A stretch of 64,000 bases of DNA from Planctomycetota bacterium (GTDB lineage Bacteria > Planctomycetota > Planctomycetia > Pirellulales > PALSA-1355), in assembly GCA_003389325.1 (NCBI GenBank), contig QQVE01000002.1, forward strand, positions 1 to 64,000, written 5' to 3'. Positions 27,560 to 37,017 of the stretch are shown here, piece by piece; position 1 is the stretch's first letter, and each line of letters opens with the position of its first letter. The notes under the pieces were generated by a model. That model did no database searches, was not told where the DNA came from, and saw nothing but the letters and a program-made list of their open reading frames with translations. Both the position numbers and the translations under genes were made by a program.

Positions 27560-28447
27560 ATGGCCGAAGCAATCTGTCTGATTTTGCACCGCAAGAGTGC
27601 CAACGAGCCCAAGGTCAAGCAGGCCGTCGACTTCGTGCAGAGCAAGGACATCGATCTGCGGGTCCGCATTCCGTGGAACAAGAAGGACAAGGCGCGGGTC
27701 GTCAAGGAGGCCCTGGCCGCGGGCGCGAAGCGGATCATCGCCGGGGGCGGAGACGGCACGGTCAACGGTGTCGTCGCGGCGCTCGTGGGGAAGGGCAAAA
27801 AGTCGCCCCGCGCGGTGATGGGAATTTTGCCGCTGGGCACGGCCAACGACTTCGCCCACGGATGCGGCTTGCCGGTCGAGGACCTGGACCGCTGCCTGGA
27901 GATTGCCTGCACGGCCCCGGCCCGGCAAATCGACGTGGGTCGTCTCAACTCGCGGCCATTTCTCAATGTTGCCAGCGGCGGCTTTGGCGCCGAGATTACC
28001 GCCACGACGCCGGTCGACATGAAGAAGGCACTTGGCGGCGGGGCGTACACGATCATGGGGCTGATCAAGGCCTTTGACTTGCAGCCGTATCGCGGCCGGT
28101 TGCTCGTGCCCGGCGAAGAGCCGCGCGAGGGCGCCATGCTGGTGATGGCCGTCGGCAACAACCGGCTGGCCGGCGGCGGCTTCGAGGTCGCGCCCAAGGC
28201 CAGGCTCGACGACGGCCTGCTGGATCTGGCCATCGTGCTGGATCACCCGGCTCGAGAGTTCGGGCGGCTGGCGAGCGAGCTGCGGCACATCGACAATCCG
28301 GAGAACGAGTACGTCTTCTATCGCCAGCTCGCCGAGTTCGAACTTGAGTCGGAACAACCCGTGCACGTCAATCTCGACGGCGAGCCGATCCGGAAGCGGC
28401 ACCTGCGTTTCTCGGTGTTGCCGAAGCATCTCGGCGTAGTTTTCTAG
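27560..28447 (+). CDS. yegS: YegS/DAGK-type lipid kinase
   Basis: A 295-residue lipid kinase of the diacylglycerol kinase catalytic-domain family. The nucleotide-binding motif GGGDGTVNGVV lies at 62-72, and LPLGTANDFAHG follows as the second conserved loop. The C-terminal sandwich domain includes VGNNRLAGGGFEVAPKARLDDGLLDLAI, which is characteristic of YegS. The length matches the family (about 300). It phosphorylates a lipid such as phosphatidylglycerol or diacylglycerol on the inner leaflet. It starts 113 bases after the sulfotransferase and may belong to the same transcription unit; a link to lipid modification is inferred. Confidence 0.9.
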   Translation: MAEAICLILHRKSANEPKVKQAVDFVQSKDIDLRVRIPWNKKDKARVVKEALAAGAKRIIAGGGDGTVNGVVAALVGKGKKSPRAVMGILPLGTANDFAHGCGLPVEDLDRCLEIACTAPARQIDVGRLNSRPFLNVASGGFGAEITATTPVDMKKALGGGAYTIMGLIKAFDLQPYRGRLLVPGEEPREGAMLVMAVGNNRLAGGGFEVAPKARLDDGLLDLAIVLDHPAREFGRLASELRHIDNPENEYVFYRQLAEFELESEQPVHVNLDGEPIRKRHLRFSVLPKHLGVVF

Positions 28448-28573
28448 CGGCCCGGCCCCCGGATGGTCAATCTGGCTGACGCCCATCGAATCCGCGGTCG
28501 CGGTATGGGGAGATGTATACTTACTTCACCCCCACGACCGCATCGATGAGAGCCGATTGCCGGCCACGAACAT

Positions 28574-29170
28574 ATGAGCACAGCCTGGATCTTGGCCGGC
28601 GTCACGCTGGGCGCGTTTCTCCTTGCGGCCGGCGGTGCCTGGTTCGTCGCACGTCGAACGCCGCGGCGACGCCAGCGTCGTTCCATTCGAATGAAGATGT
28701 GGTTTCTAGTGGTGTGCGGCGTGGTGTTCGCGAGCTACGCCTTCTGGATCACGGGCCGATTGGAGCGGACGACGCTGCACGAGGTTGTCGTCGACGGCAC
28801 GCAAGGCGAAGCGCTAGCCGAGGGCGGCGTCGTTCGGCGAATCGAGTTCTCGATTGAACACCCGGGAGTCGAGCACGACTTGCTGCTCGGCCCCATGTAC
28901 CGGCCGCCGTCGCTCGCCCGTCCGGATTCCAGCGTCCGCATCGAAGTGACCGTCGCCCGCAACGGCGATGCGCCGCTGCTGGACGATGTTTACACGTTCA
29001 AGCCCATGGCTCACGAGAACAAGTGGCGTCCCGCCTACTTGTCGTTCACGCCTATCGCCACCGGACCCCATTCGCTCACGCTGCGACTGCTGTCGCCGGG
29101 GATCCCCGCGGTGCACGTGCGCATCGCCGACCCGCAAAAGACCGACGGAAAGCGAGCCGCCGGGTATTAA
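28574..29170 (+). CDS. Membrane-anchored protein of unknown function
   Basis: A 198-residue protein with two N-terminal hydrophobic segments (about 5-26, ILAGVTLGAFLLAAGGAWF, and 41-62, MWFLVVCGVVFASYAFWITG) separated by a strongly basic loop (RRTPRRRQRRS). A beta-rich extracytoplasmic domain of about 130 residues follows, containing IEFSIEHPGVEHDLLLGPMY and a closing LTLRLLSPGIPAVHVRI strand. No family was recognised. A TATACT hexamer at 28516-28521 lies about 50 bases upstream and may be the -10 element. Confidence 0.65.
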   Translation: MSTAWILAGVTLGAFLLAAGGAWFVARRTPRRRQRRSIRMKMWFLVVCGVVFASYAFWITGRLERTTLHEVVVDGTQGEALAEGGVVRRIEFSIEHPGVEHDLLLGPMYRPPSLARPDSSVRIEVTVARNGDAPLLDDVYTFKPMAHENKWRPAYLSFTPIATGPHSLTLRLLSPGIPAVHVRIADPQKTDGKRAAGY

Positions 29171-29364
29171 TCGCCCACGGCGATCACAGGCCAACACCGT
29201 GCGTGAAACGGCGTCGGCTACCGTATCTGGCAGACGCGCACCATCAGCGCGTCTCCCCGAACTCGACAACCGCCCTCGGCGGCTGATAGAATCTCGTTCG
29301 GCGACCCGGCCTCGCTACCCCGCCCGCGCATTCCCTCCCAACGTCGGCGTCCGAAAGAAAGCCT

Positions 29365-30771
29365 ATGGCTCCAGCTCAACCGTTGACTTCGCGCCGCGAA
29401 TTTCTCCGGGCCGGCATGGCGGGTTTTGGCACGCTGTCCCTGCCCGGGCTCTACCGCTTGCAGGCTCAGGCGGCACCTGCCGCTAGCCGGAACCGAACGG
29501 CCGTGATCATCGTCTGGCTGCGCGGCGGCTGCAGCCACCTGGACACGTACGATCCCAAGCCCGAAGCTGGTTCCGAATACACGGGGCCATTCAAGACGAT
29601 CGGCACGCGGACGCCGGGGCTGCGGTTCACCGAGCTGCTGCCGCTGCAGGCGAGCATCTCCGACAAATTCACGCTGCTGCGATCGATGGCCCACACCGGC
29701 GGTGGGCATCCCGCCGGCTCGCTCCAGTTGCTCTCCGGCGACCCCGATGCGCAGGACAAGCTCGTGCCGACGCGACCCGATTGGATGTCGGTGGCGCATT
29801 ATCTCCGTTCGGGCAGTCCCCAGGCGCTTCCCAACTACATCGGCGTGAATCCCATCACGCGCTACGACAGCTTCACGATCGCGGGACCGGCGTACCTGGG
29901 ACCCTCGTACGAACCGTTTGCCGTGACGGGCGATCCAAGCGCGCCCAGCTTCAAGGTCCCCAACATCGGCCTACCCGACGACGAGCAGCGCCGCCGGCTC
30001 GGCAGGCGCATCGAGTTGCGTCGGGCCGTGGACAAGTTTCGCCGCGCCGTCGACTCCTCGGGCGTGATGAACGCCATGGATCAGCACGAGACGCAGGCGT
30101 TGAACCTGCTGACGAGCCCCGAGGCGGCCCGGGCGTTCGACTTGACTCAGGAAACCGAGGCGGTGCGCGAGCGGTACGGCATGCACCAATGGGGACAGCA
30201 GTGCCTCATGGCGCGGCGGCTCGTCGAAGCCGGCGTCGAGATCGTCACCACCACGTTTGACGGACCGCTGTGCGGGCGGGTGTCCAATTGGGACGATCAC
30301 GCGGTGAATCATCACGTGTTTAACGCCCTGAGATTTCGCGCCGGGCCTTTCGACCAGGCCGTGTCGGCCTTGATCGAGGACGTGTACCGGCGCGGTCTCG
30401 ACAAACGCGTGCTGGTCGTGGTGACCGGCGAGTTCGGGCGCACGCCGCGCATCTCGCACGTGGCCAGCAGCGGAGCGGGCGAGGCCAGTGCCCCGGCCGG
30501 CACCGTGCAGCCGGGACGCGATCATTGGCCGCGGGCCAATTCCATGATTTGGGCCGGCGGCGGCATCCGCACCGGCCAGGTCATCGGCGCCACCGATCGC
30601 CGCGGCGAGGACGTCGTCGAACGCCGCGTCGGCCCCCAGGACTTTTTGGCCACGATCTATCGCCATCTGGGCATCGACCCGGTTCACACGACCATTCCCG
30701 ACCTCTCCGGCCGCCCCACCCACATCGTCACCGGCGGCGAACCAATCAAGGAGTTGGCCGCCACGAGCTAG
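29365..30771 (+). CDS. DUF1501 family protein, Tat-exported
   Basis: A 468-residue DUF1501 protein. It opens with a Tat signal (SRREFLRAGMAGFGTLSL) and then the family hallmark VIIVWLRGGCSHLDTYDPKP. The middle repeats LRSMAHTGGGHPAGS, and the C-terminal half has VVVTGEFGRTPRISH and GRDHWPRANSMIWAGGG, all typical of DUF1501, which belongs to the alkaline phosphatase/sulfatase superfamily fold. In Planctomycetes these proteins usually pair with a DUF1549/DUF1553 partner; none is next to it here. The enzymatic activity is not established. Confidence 0.92.
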   Translation: MAPAQPLTSRREFLRAGMAGFGTLSLPGLYRLQAQAAPAASRNRTAVIIVWLRGGCSHLDTYDPKPEAGSEYTGPFKTIGTRTPGLRFTELLPLQASISDKFTLLRSMAHTGGGHPAGSLQLLSGDPDAQDKLVPTRPDWMSVAHYLRSGSPQALPNYIGVNPITRYDSFTIAGPAYLGPSYEPFAVTGDPSAPSFKVPNIGLPDDEQRRRLGRRIELRRAVDKFRRAVDSSGVMNAMDQHETQALNLLTSPEAARAFDLTQETEAVRERYGMHQWGQQCLMARRLVEAGVEIVTTTFDGPLCGRVSNWDDHAVNHHVFNALRFRAGPFDQAVSALIEDVYRRGLDKRVLVVVTGEFGRTPRISHVASSGAGEASAPAGTVQPGRDHWPRANSMIWAGGGIRTGQVIGATDRRGEDVVERRVGPQDFLATIYRHLGIDPVHTTIPDLSGRPTHIVTGGEPIKELAATS

Positions 30772-30865
30772 CGAGAGTGCGCGGCGGACAAGCGCCCCGT
30801 GTATGCACTGCTCGGCGTGCGCGTGGACTCGGAGAGTGACCATACATATCCGTCCGCGTCAGACC

Positions 30866-30874
30866 TGCTAGAAT
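30866..30874 (+). promoter_or_regulatory. Extended -10 promoter element before the acyl-CoA dehydrogenase pair
   Basis: TGCTAGAAT at 30866-30874 matches an extended -10 (TGn followed by TAGAAT), 40 bases before the start codon at 30914. No clear -35 is visible, as is common for extended -10 promoters. Confidence 0.4.
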
Positions 30875-30913
30875 AGCCGGCCGATCGGCAGGGCGAATTC
30901 GATCTTTCGGAGC

Positions 30914-32107
30914 ATGCGCATGGACCTCTCTTTCGGACCGCGGTACGAGGAGCTGCGCCAGCAGACGCGGCAATTCATCGCCGAGCACGGGCACCTGGCA
31001 CCTCCGAGCTTTCTGGACATCGACCGGCCAAAGACGCGTGCATGGCAGGAGCTATTGCTTAGACACGGCTACGTGGCCCGGGCCGTGCCCAAAGAGTACG
31101 GTGGGTTCGGCGCGGCGCTCGATCCGCTCGAGGCGCATATCATCTCCGAGGAGTTCGCCCGAGCGCAGGTTCCGCCGGGGTTTGGCGGGCAGGGCATTGC
31201 CTACCTGGTGCCGGCGCTGTTGGAACTGGCCAGCGAAGAGCAGAAGCGGCGTTTCATCCCGCCCACGCTGACGACCGAAATCCTGTGGTGCGAGGGCTAC
31301 TCTGAACCCAACGCCGGCAGCGACCTGGCCAGCCTGACCACCAGCGCCCGGCTCGACGGCGACGATTGGGTCGTCAACGGCCAGAAGATCTGGACCAGCA
31401 CGGCCGAGATCGCCGACTGGATGTTCTGCCTCGTGCGCACCGAGCCCGACGCACCGCGGCACAAGGGCCTGAGCTTCCTGCTGTTTGAGATGAAGTCGCC
31501 CGGGGTGCGGGTGCGGCCGCTGAAGACGATGACCGGCGACGCCCACTTCAACGAGGTGTTCTTCACCGACGTTCGCGTACCGCGCGATCAGATCGTCGGC
31601 AAGCGGGGCGAAGGGTGGATCGTGGCCAACAACGTGCTGCTGCACGAGCGCGACGATCTGGGCGACCCCGATGCGACCCTGCAGCGGTTGGGGACCCTGG
31701 TGGAGTTGATGAAGCGCGAGACGGTCGGCGGCCAGCGGGTGATCGACAACGCGGCCTATCGCGATCGACTGCTGCAACTGCAAGGCCGCGTGATGGCGCT
31801 GCGCTACAACCATCTGCGGTTGCTCAGCTCCAAGCTGCACGGCAAAGCGGCTCCCCTGGCGGCCATGGTCGTCAAGCTGCAGGGCACCGAGCTGCGCCAC
31901 GAGCTCGAAGGCCTGGCCGTCGACGCCCTCGGCGAGTTCGGCATCCTGTACGAACAGGGAAAACACTTGCGCGACGGCGGGTCGTGGCAGGCCATGTACA
32001 TGTTCTATCTCGGTCTGATCATCGGCGGCGGCACCTCGCAGATTCAAAAGAATATCATCAGTGAGCGCGGGCTCGGCATGCCGCGCGAACCCAAAGTCGC
32101 ATCTTGA
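30914..32107 (+). CDS. Acyl-CoA dehydrogenase
   Basis: A 397-residue FAD-dependent acyl-CoA dehydrogenase, oxidising an acyl-CoA to its 2,3-enoyl form. The signature LWCEGYSEPNAGSDLASL is clear, followed by WVVNGQKIWTSTAEIADWMFC for the FAD pocket. The C-terminal helical domain contains LEGLAVDALGEFG and ends in IQKNIISERGLGMPRE, the conserved QxxKN-type end. Length matches the family. Only 6 bases separate it from the next acyl-CoA dehydrogenase, so the two are translated together and may form a heteromeric enzyme, as in some FadE pairs acting on steroid-like or branched chains (family knowledge; here inferred). Confidence 0.92.
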   Translation: MRMDLSFGPRYEELRQQTRQFIAEHGHLAPPSFLDIDRPKTRAWQELLLRHGYVARAVPKEYGGFGAALDPLEAHIISEEFARAQVPPGFGGQGIAYLVPALLELASEEQKRRFIPPTLTTEILWCEGYSEPNAGSDLASLTTSARLDGDDWVVNGQKIWTSTAEIADWMFCLVRTEPDAPRHKGLSFLLFEMKSPGVRVRPLKTMTGDAHFNEVFFTDVRVPRDQIVGKRGEGWIVANNVLLHERDDLGDPDATLQRLGTLVELMKRETVGGQRVIDNAAYRDRLLQLQGRVMALRYNHLRLLSSKLHGKAAPLAAMVVKLQGTELRHELEGLAVDALGEFGILYEQGKHLRDGGSWQAMYMFYLGLIIGGGTSQIQKNIISERGLGMPREPKVAS

Positions 32108-32113
32108 GGTCAC

Positions 32114-33199
32114 GTGGCGATGGAATTCGGACTCTCGGCGGAACAGACGATGCTGCAACAGAGCATCGGCGCGTACCTCGACCGCGCGGCGCCGCTGGAA
32201 CGCGTGCGCGAGTTGTGCGAGCAGCAGGTCGAGCGGGCCGAGGACGTGTGGGCCGGGCTCTGCGACCTCGGCGTGCCCGGGCTGTTGGTCGATGAGTCGC
32301 ACGGCGGCATTGGTTGCGGATTGCTCGAAGCGGCGCTGGTGGCCGAGACCCTCGGATCGCGCGCGGCCCCGGTGCCGTTTGTGGCAACCGCGGTCATGGC
32401 GCCGCTGGCGCTCGCAGCGGCCGGCTCGCGGGCCCAGCAAGAGCGCTGGCTCCCCGCGCTCGCCGAGGGCCGGATCGTGGCCGGCGCGGCACTCTCGGAG
32501 GCCGCCAGCCATCGGACCTCGCAACTGAAGGTCAACGGGACGAGGTTGAGCGGCCGAGCCTTGTTTGTGCTGGACTTTGCAGCAGACGTCTACCTGGTCG
32601 CCGACGCGGAGCGGAGGCTCTATCTCGTCGAAGCTGGTGCCGAAGGATTGCGCCACGAAACGATTACGACGATCGATCGCACCCGCGGCGTCGGCGAGTT
32701 GATCCTCGAAGACGTCACCGCCGACCTGCTGCCGGGCAGCAATGATCCTGAAGTTTGCAACCGCGTGATCGACGCGGGCCGGATCGTGCTGGCCGCCGAC
32801 ACGCTGGGTGCCGCGAGCACGATGTTGAACAAGGCCGTGGCCTATTCGAAAGAGCGCGTGCAGTTCGGCCGCCCGATCGGCTCGTTTCAGGCGGTCAAGC
32901 ACATGTGCGCCGAGATGGCTGCCGAGTTGGAGCCCTCGCGGGCCATGATGTGGTACGCCGCCCACGCCTTCGACGCGCTCCCCGAGGACTCGCGCCTCAA
33001 CGCCTGCCACGCTAAGGCCCATATTTCGGAAGTCGGTACCCACGTGGCCCGCACGTCCACTGAAGTGCACGGCGGCATCGGCTTCACCGACGAGTTGGGC
33101 CTGCACTTGTGGTTCAAACGCATCGGCGCCAACCGCCAGTTGCTCGGCGGACCGCATCAGTTGCGCGAAGAGGCCGCACGGCTGCAGCAGTGGGTCTAA
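32114..33199 (+). CDS. Acyl-CoA dehydrogenase, short variant
   Basis: A 361-residue acyl-CoA dehydrogenase starting at GTG 32114 (ATG 32120 possible), 6 bases after the preceding dehydrogenase. The N-terminal FGLSAEQTMLQQSIGAYLDR and the C-terminal YSKERVQFGRPIGSFQAVKHMCAE and EVHGGIGFTDELGLHLWFKR segments are characteristic. The central FAD-contact region is abbreviated: the usual GSD-type signature is absent, which is typical of the partner subunit in heteromeric dehydrogenases. It probably functions only with its neighbour. It converges on the beta-lactamase-like gene with just 10 bases between them. Confidence 0.88.
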   Translation: MAMEFGLSAEQTMLQQSIGAYLDRAAPLERVRELCEQQVERAEDVWAGLCDLGVPGLLVDESHGGIGCGLLEAALVAETLGSRAAPVPFVATAVMAPLALAAAGSRAQQERWLPALAEGRIVAGAALSEAASHRTSQLKVNGTRLSGRALFVLDFAADVYLVADAERRLYLVEAGAEGLRHETITTIDRTRGVGELILEDVTADLLPGSNDPEVCNRVIDAGRIVLAADTLGAASTMLNKAVAYSKERVQFGRPIGSFQAVKHMCAEMAAELEPSRAMMWYAAHAFDALPEDSRLNACHAKAHISEVGTHVARTSTEVHGGIGFTDELGLHLWFKRIGANRQLLGGPHQLREEAARLQQWV

Positions 33200-33209
33200 G
33201 CGCAGACAC

Positions 33210-34751
33210 TCACTGGGAATCCTCCGCACTGTTGGCAACCCGGGAGAACGTCCCGACGTCGGGCATCACCAGCGACTCCACCTTGCCGGACGTGTTCAGG
33301 TGGAACGTGATCAGCCGCGGTTCGATGCCGCGGTCGCGATAGCGCGACAGGAACGTGTCGTAGTGCCAGTGTTCCAGATCGGCGTTCAACACCGAAAACG
33401 TGTCGAGCACGAGATGGTCGATTTCGAGTTGGACGTTCACCTCGCCGTATAGATCGTTCTCATACGCGCCGGCGTATGCTTCCAGCGGCAGCGAGGGCTC
33501 GGTATTCTCGGCCCGCTCGGCCCGCCGCTTCGCCTTGGCTTCCTCGGCCTGCTTTTCCGCTTCCTGGGCCAGTGACAAGAACTCACTGCTCCAGTCGCGC
33601 GGCTCGGGCTTCAGATAAAGATCGAAGATGTAGAACATCAAGGCCGTCGGCAGCCGCGAACGTTCGGCATTGGTCAGAATGACGACACCAAGCTCCTCTT
33701 CGGGAATCATGGCCACCTTGGCCCGCATGCCGTCGATGGCCCCGCCGTGCTCAACGATCTTCCGGCCCGCGTAATCGTGCAGAAACCAGCCGAGACCGTA
33801 GCAGAGGAAATGGGCTTCCGGGTAGATGGCGCGATAGTACTCCTCGGACTGAATGATCGTCTGAGGCGCCTGCATCTCGGCCAGGGCGGCGGTGCTGATC
33901 AGCCGTCGGTCGCCGACGGCGCCTTCGCCCAACTGCAGCCGCACCCACTGGGCCATGTCGCTGACGTTGGAGATGATCGAGCCGGCCGGGCCCACGTTGT
34001 CGATATCGCGCCAGGCCACGGCTTCCACGTCGCCGTCGATCTTGGCATGCGGCGTGGCGACGTTCTCCAAAGATTCGAGCGCCTTGACGCTGGTGACAGT
34101 CGACTTCATGCCCAGCGGCAGAAACACCCGCTGCTTGACGAAATCGTCCCAGGAGAGATCGGTGGCCCGCGGCACGATCTGACCGGCGGCCAGGTACATG
34201 ATGTTCTGATAGCCGAAGTGACTGCGAAAGCTCCACTCGGGCTCGAGACGCCCGACCCGGCGGAGGATTTCGTCGCGGCGGTACGGCGTGGCGTACCACA
34301 ACAAGTCGCCCCGGGGCAACCCGCTGCGGTGGCACAGCAAGTCGCGCACCGTCAACTCGCGCGTCACCGCCGGATCGAAGAGTTGGAAGCCCGGCAGGTG
34401 CTTCGTGGCCGGGTCGTCCCAGCCGAGCTTGCCTTCGTCGACGAGCATCGCCAGCGCGGCCGCGGTAAACGCCTTGCTGGCCGAGCCGATGGCAAACAGC
34501 GTGTTCTCGTCGACGGCCTCGTCCTTGCCGCGCTCGCGCACGCCAAACCCTCGGGCCATCACCACTTCGTCGCCCTTGACGACGGCCAACGCCAGGCCTG
34601 GCACGTCCCATTGGGCGATCGCCTCCTCAAAGTAGGCCTCGACCGAGGCCAAAGTGTCGGCGCTGCGGGCGTGCGAAGCGACCAAGACGACTGCTACGGC
34701 AGCCATGATGACTCGACCCAACGACGCCACGGGGTACGGCAGTGAATGCAT
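33210..34751 (-). CDS. Secreted serine hydrolase of the beta-lactamase (class C/penicillin-binding-like) family
   Basis: A 513-residue exported serine hydrolase. The signal peptide (MAAVAVVLVASHARSA, about 16-31) precedes the catalytic domain, which carries SASK at 90-93 (nucleophile Ser90 and Lys93), YQN at 181-183 and the KTG-equivalent HGG in IVEHGGAIDGM. A C-terminal part from about 395 adds an alpha-helical, charged stretch (AEEAKAKRRAERAE) and a small beta domain, found in many esterase-type members. Esterase, D-peptidase or unknown hydrolase activity is likelier than beta-lactam resistance. ATG 34751 is chosen because the signal peptide begins there; the frame runs further upstream without a credible start. 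Confidence 0.85.
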   Translation of the reverse strand: MHSLPYPVASLGRVIMAAVAVVLVASHARSADTLASVEAYFEEAIAQWDVPGLALAVVKGDEVVMARGFGVRERGKDEAVDENTLFAIGSASKAFTAAALAMLVDEGKLGWDDPATKHLPGFQLFDPAVTRELTVRDLLCHRSGLPRGDLLWYATPYRRDEILRRVGRLEPEWSFRSHFGYQNIMYLAAGQIVPRATDLSWDDFVKQRVFLPLGMKSTVTSVKALESLENVATPHAKIDGDVEAVAWRDIDNVGPAGSIISNVSDMAQWVRLQLGEGAVGDRRLISTAALAEMQAPQTIIQSEEYYRAIYPEAHFLCYGLGWFLHDYAGRKIVEHGGAIDGMRAKVAMIPEEELGVVILTNAERSRLPTALMFYIFDLYLKPEPRDWSSEFLSLAQEAEKQAEEAKAKRRAERAENTEPSLPLEAYAGAYENDLYGEVNVQLEIDHLVLDTFSVLNADLEHWHYDTFLSRYRDRGIEPRLITFHLNTSGKVESLVMPDVGTFSRVANSAEDSQ

Positions 34752-34990
34752 GGCAGGCTTCTCACAGGGTGCGATGGATGAGGGGAGCGGTTTCGATGGT
34801 AACGCGGGCTCCGCGGCCAGGCAAACACCCGGGACGTTGTGCCTGCTCGCACGACGGCACGGCTGCGGCATCGTGGGATCGCCGGAAGGGCGAGGCGGGG
34901 TGAACGGCAGCGCGGCTCGCGCAGCTTTGTCCTACCAAGCGGCGCGAGGGCTACGCCCAGTCGATGCTGCAGCAGGCAGCATCTCCGGTT

Positions 34991-35155
34991 CTACTTTCCG
35001 GCGCGGTCGGCCAAGAGTTGCGCCCGCAGCTCCGCGCGCTCCCGGTGCAGTTCGTCGACGCGCGCAATCGAGAGGCGCGGGTCTTGAATGCGACGGTTGA
35101 GCTCTTTGACGCGTTTGATGATGCCGGCGCGCTGACGTGGATCGAGAGTCGTCAT
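34991..35155 (-). CDS. 54-residue helical protein of unknown function
   Basis: A small gene on the minus strand starting at ATG 35155 and ending in TAG 34991-34993. The product begins MTTLDPRQRAGIIKRVKELN and ends QLLADRAGK. It is almost entirely charged and helical with hydrophobic positions spaced as in a coiled coil, and has no membrane segment. The reading frame is intact across the whole region between the sulfatase and hydrolase genes and the residues look protein-like, not random. No family was recognised. It lies 200 bases from the divergent sulfatase start. Confidence 0.55.
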   Translation of the reverse strand: MTTLDPRQRAGIIKRVKELNRRIQDPRLSIARVDELHRERAELRAQLLADRAGK

Positions 35156-35352
35156 CAGACCACCCCTAGGGATTTCTGCCCCGTCGAGCTGATGTCGCCA
35201 CTATCTAAAAGATAGTTCAGGTTCGCCGTGCCGGCTCGGCAACTGCGCGGTCTGGCAAGGCGATGGGGGCATTGTTGGCCCCCCGGTGCCCGGTTAGTCT
35301 GGAGGCCATTCCTAGGCGGTTTCTCTTGCCGGTCTTGAAGATAGGTATACCG

Positions 35353-36864
35353 ATGCGACGGATCTGGTTGATGCAGTGGGTAGTTATTGCGGCATGCGTC
35401 GTCTGCACACCGTCCGTGGGAGCTGCCGAGCGGCCGAACGTGCTGTTCATCGCGGTCGACGACTTGAAGCCGACGATCGGCTGCTATGGCGACGATCTGG
35501 CCGTGACGCCCAACCTCGACCGCCTGGCCGCGCGGGGCACGCTGTTCGAGCGGGCCTATTGCATGCAGGCCGTGTGCTCGCCGTCGCGCAATGGCGTGCT
35601 TACCGGACTGCGTCCACAGACGCTGGAGATCTACGACCTGGGCACGAACTTTCGCAAGAGCGTGCCGAACGTCGTCACGCTGCCCGAGCACTTCAAGAAC
35701 CACGGCTATAAGACCGAGGCGCTCGGCAAGATCTTCCACGTCGGCCACGGCAATCACGAGGACCCGGCCTCGTGGAGCGTGCCGCACTGGCGGGCCAAGA
35801 CGGTGCATTATGTGCTGCCGGAAAACACGGCCGAACTCACCCGCGAAGAAGCCCGCTTCGAGAACAAGCGATTGGGCAAAGTCAACAAGCTGCCCCGCGG
35901 AGCACCGGTCGAGGCGGCCGACGTTCCGGACGAAACTTACGCCGACGGCAAGATCGCCCGCGAGGCCGTCCGCCGCTTGCAGGCTGCGAAGGACAACCCG
36001 GACCAGCCGTTTTTCCTGGCAGTGGGATTCTTGAAGCCGCACCTGCCGTTTTGCGCGCCGCAGAAGTATTGGGACCTGTACGATCCTGGCGAGCTGCCGC
36101 TGCCCGAGCGTCACGCGCCGCCGGAGGGTGCGCCGCCATTCGCGCCCACGAACTGGGGCGAGCTGCGCCAGTACAAGGGCATTCCCAAGAACGGCCCGCT
36201 CGAAACGGCTACGATGCGGCGGATGATCCACGGCTACTACGCGGCCACCAGCTACATGGATGCTCAACTCGGCTTGATGCTGGATGAACTCGACCGTCTT
36301 GGTTTGGCGGATGAAACGGTCATCGTGCTGTGGGGCGACCATGGTTGGCACCTCGGCGATCACGGCATGTGGTGCAAGCACACGAACTACGAGCAGGCGA
36401 CGCACGCTCCGCTGCTGTTCGTGGCTCCCGGCCAACGGCCCGCGACGCGCTCGCGCGACATCGTCGAATTCGTCGACATCTACCCCACGCTCTGCGACCT
36501 GGCCGGTCTTGAGCCGCCGGCCCACTTGCAGGGCGATAGCCTGGCCGCAGTCGTCAGGGGAGATGAATCCACCGGCGACGACATCGAGACCGACGGCTTC
36601 GCGCTGCAGGTCTATCCACGGCGCACGAAAGAAACCGGGCCGATGCTGGGGCACGCTCTGCGCAGCGATCGCTATCGCTACGTCGAATGGCAGCAGCGCG
36701 ACGGCTCGATCGTCGCCCGCGAGTTGTACGACCTGAAGAACGATCCGGGCGAAACGGCGAACCTGGCTGCCCGGCCAGAGATGGCTTCGGTCGTTTCCGA
36801 GCACTCGGCGATGGTGGGCGCCCAACTGGCGAAGCCCGACCCACCGGGTCTCACCGGCAAGTGA
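35353..36864 (+). CDS. Sulfatase, iduronate-2-sulfatase-like
   Basis: A 503-residue exported type I sulfatase. A signal peptide ends near VGAAERPN; the metal-binding start PNVLFIAVDDLKP follows at 28-40. The formylglycine motif CSPSR lies at 75-79 (Cys75 to be oxidised), then LPEHFKNHGYKTEALGKIFH. The VLWGDHGWHLGDHGMWCKH segment is typical of iduronate-2-sulfatases. The predicted substrate is a sulfated polysaccharide, as is common for the many Planctomycete sulfatases. It needs an active formylglycine-generating enzyme; the FGE-like protein at 15452 lacks catalytic cysteines and cannot serve. ATG 35353 was chosen because it precedes the signal helix. Confidence 0.92.
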   Translation: MRRIWLMQWVVIAACVVCTPSVGAAERPNVLFIAVDDLKPTIGCYGDDLAVTPNLDRLAARGTLFERAYCMQAVCSPSRNGVLTGLRPQTLEIYDLGTNFRKSVPNVVTLPEHFKNHGYKTEALGKIFHVGHGNHEDPASWSVPHWRAKTVHYVLPENTAELTREEARFENKRLGKVNKLPRGAPVEAADVPDETYADGKIAREAVRRLQAAKDNPDQPFFLAVGFLKPHLPFCAPQKYWDLYDPGELPLPERHAPPEGAPPFAPTNWGELRQYKGIPKNGPLETATMRRMIHGYYAATSYMDAQLGLMLDELDRLGLADETVIVLWGDHGWHLGDHGMWCKHTNYEQATHAPLLFVAPGQRPATRSRDIVEFVDIYPTLCDLAGLEPPAHLQGDSLAAVVRGDESTGDDIETDGFALQVYPRRTKETGPMLGHALRSDRYRYVEWQQRDGSIVARELYDLKNDPGETANLAARPEMASVVSEHSAMVGAQLAKPDPPGLTGK

Positions 36865-36920
36865 GCCGGGGTCGCGGGCATTCTCGCGTGGTTCGGCCTG
36901 CGCCCACGGTGCTCCCAGGG

Positions 36921-36929
36921 TGCTATACT
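36921..36929 (+). promoter_or_regulatory. Extended -10 promoter before the RND efflux operon
   Basis: TGCTATACT at 36921-36929 is a strong extended -10 (TGC followed by TATACT), about 89 bases before the adaptor start at 37018. The -35 region is GC-rich and unclear. Confidence 0.5.
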
Positions 36930-37017
36930 TTCGCGTAAGATTTCGGTCGCAGAATCCGCACAATGCGTCCGTCCGACGCACCGCACGCACTCCGAAACAC
37001 GTCAGCCCGAAAGAATT

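Noticed and set aside
31052-33238. A 728-codon minus-strand frame over the two acyl-CoA dehydrogenases
   Set aside because: The forward genes show full family signatures; the antisense frame only reflects high GC at third codon positions.
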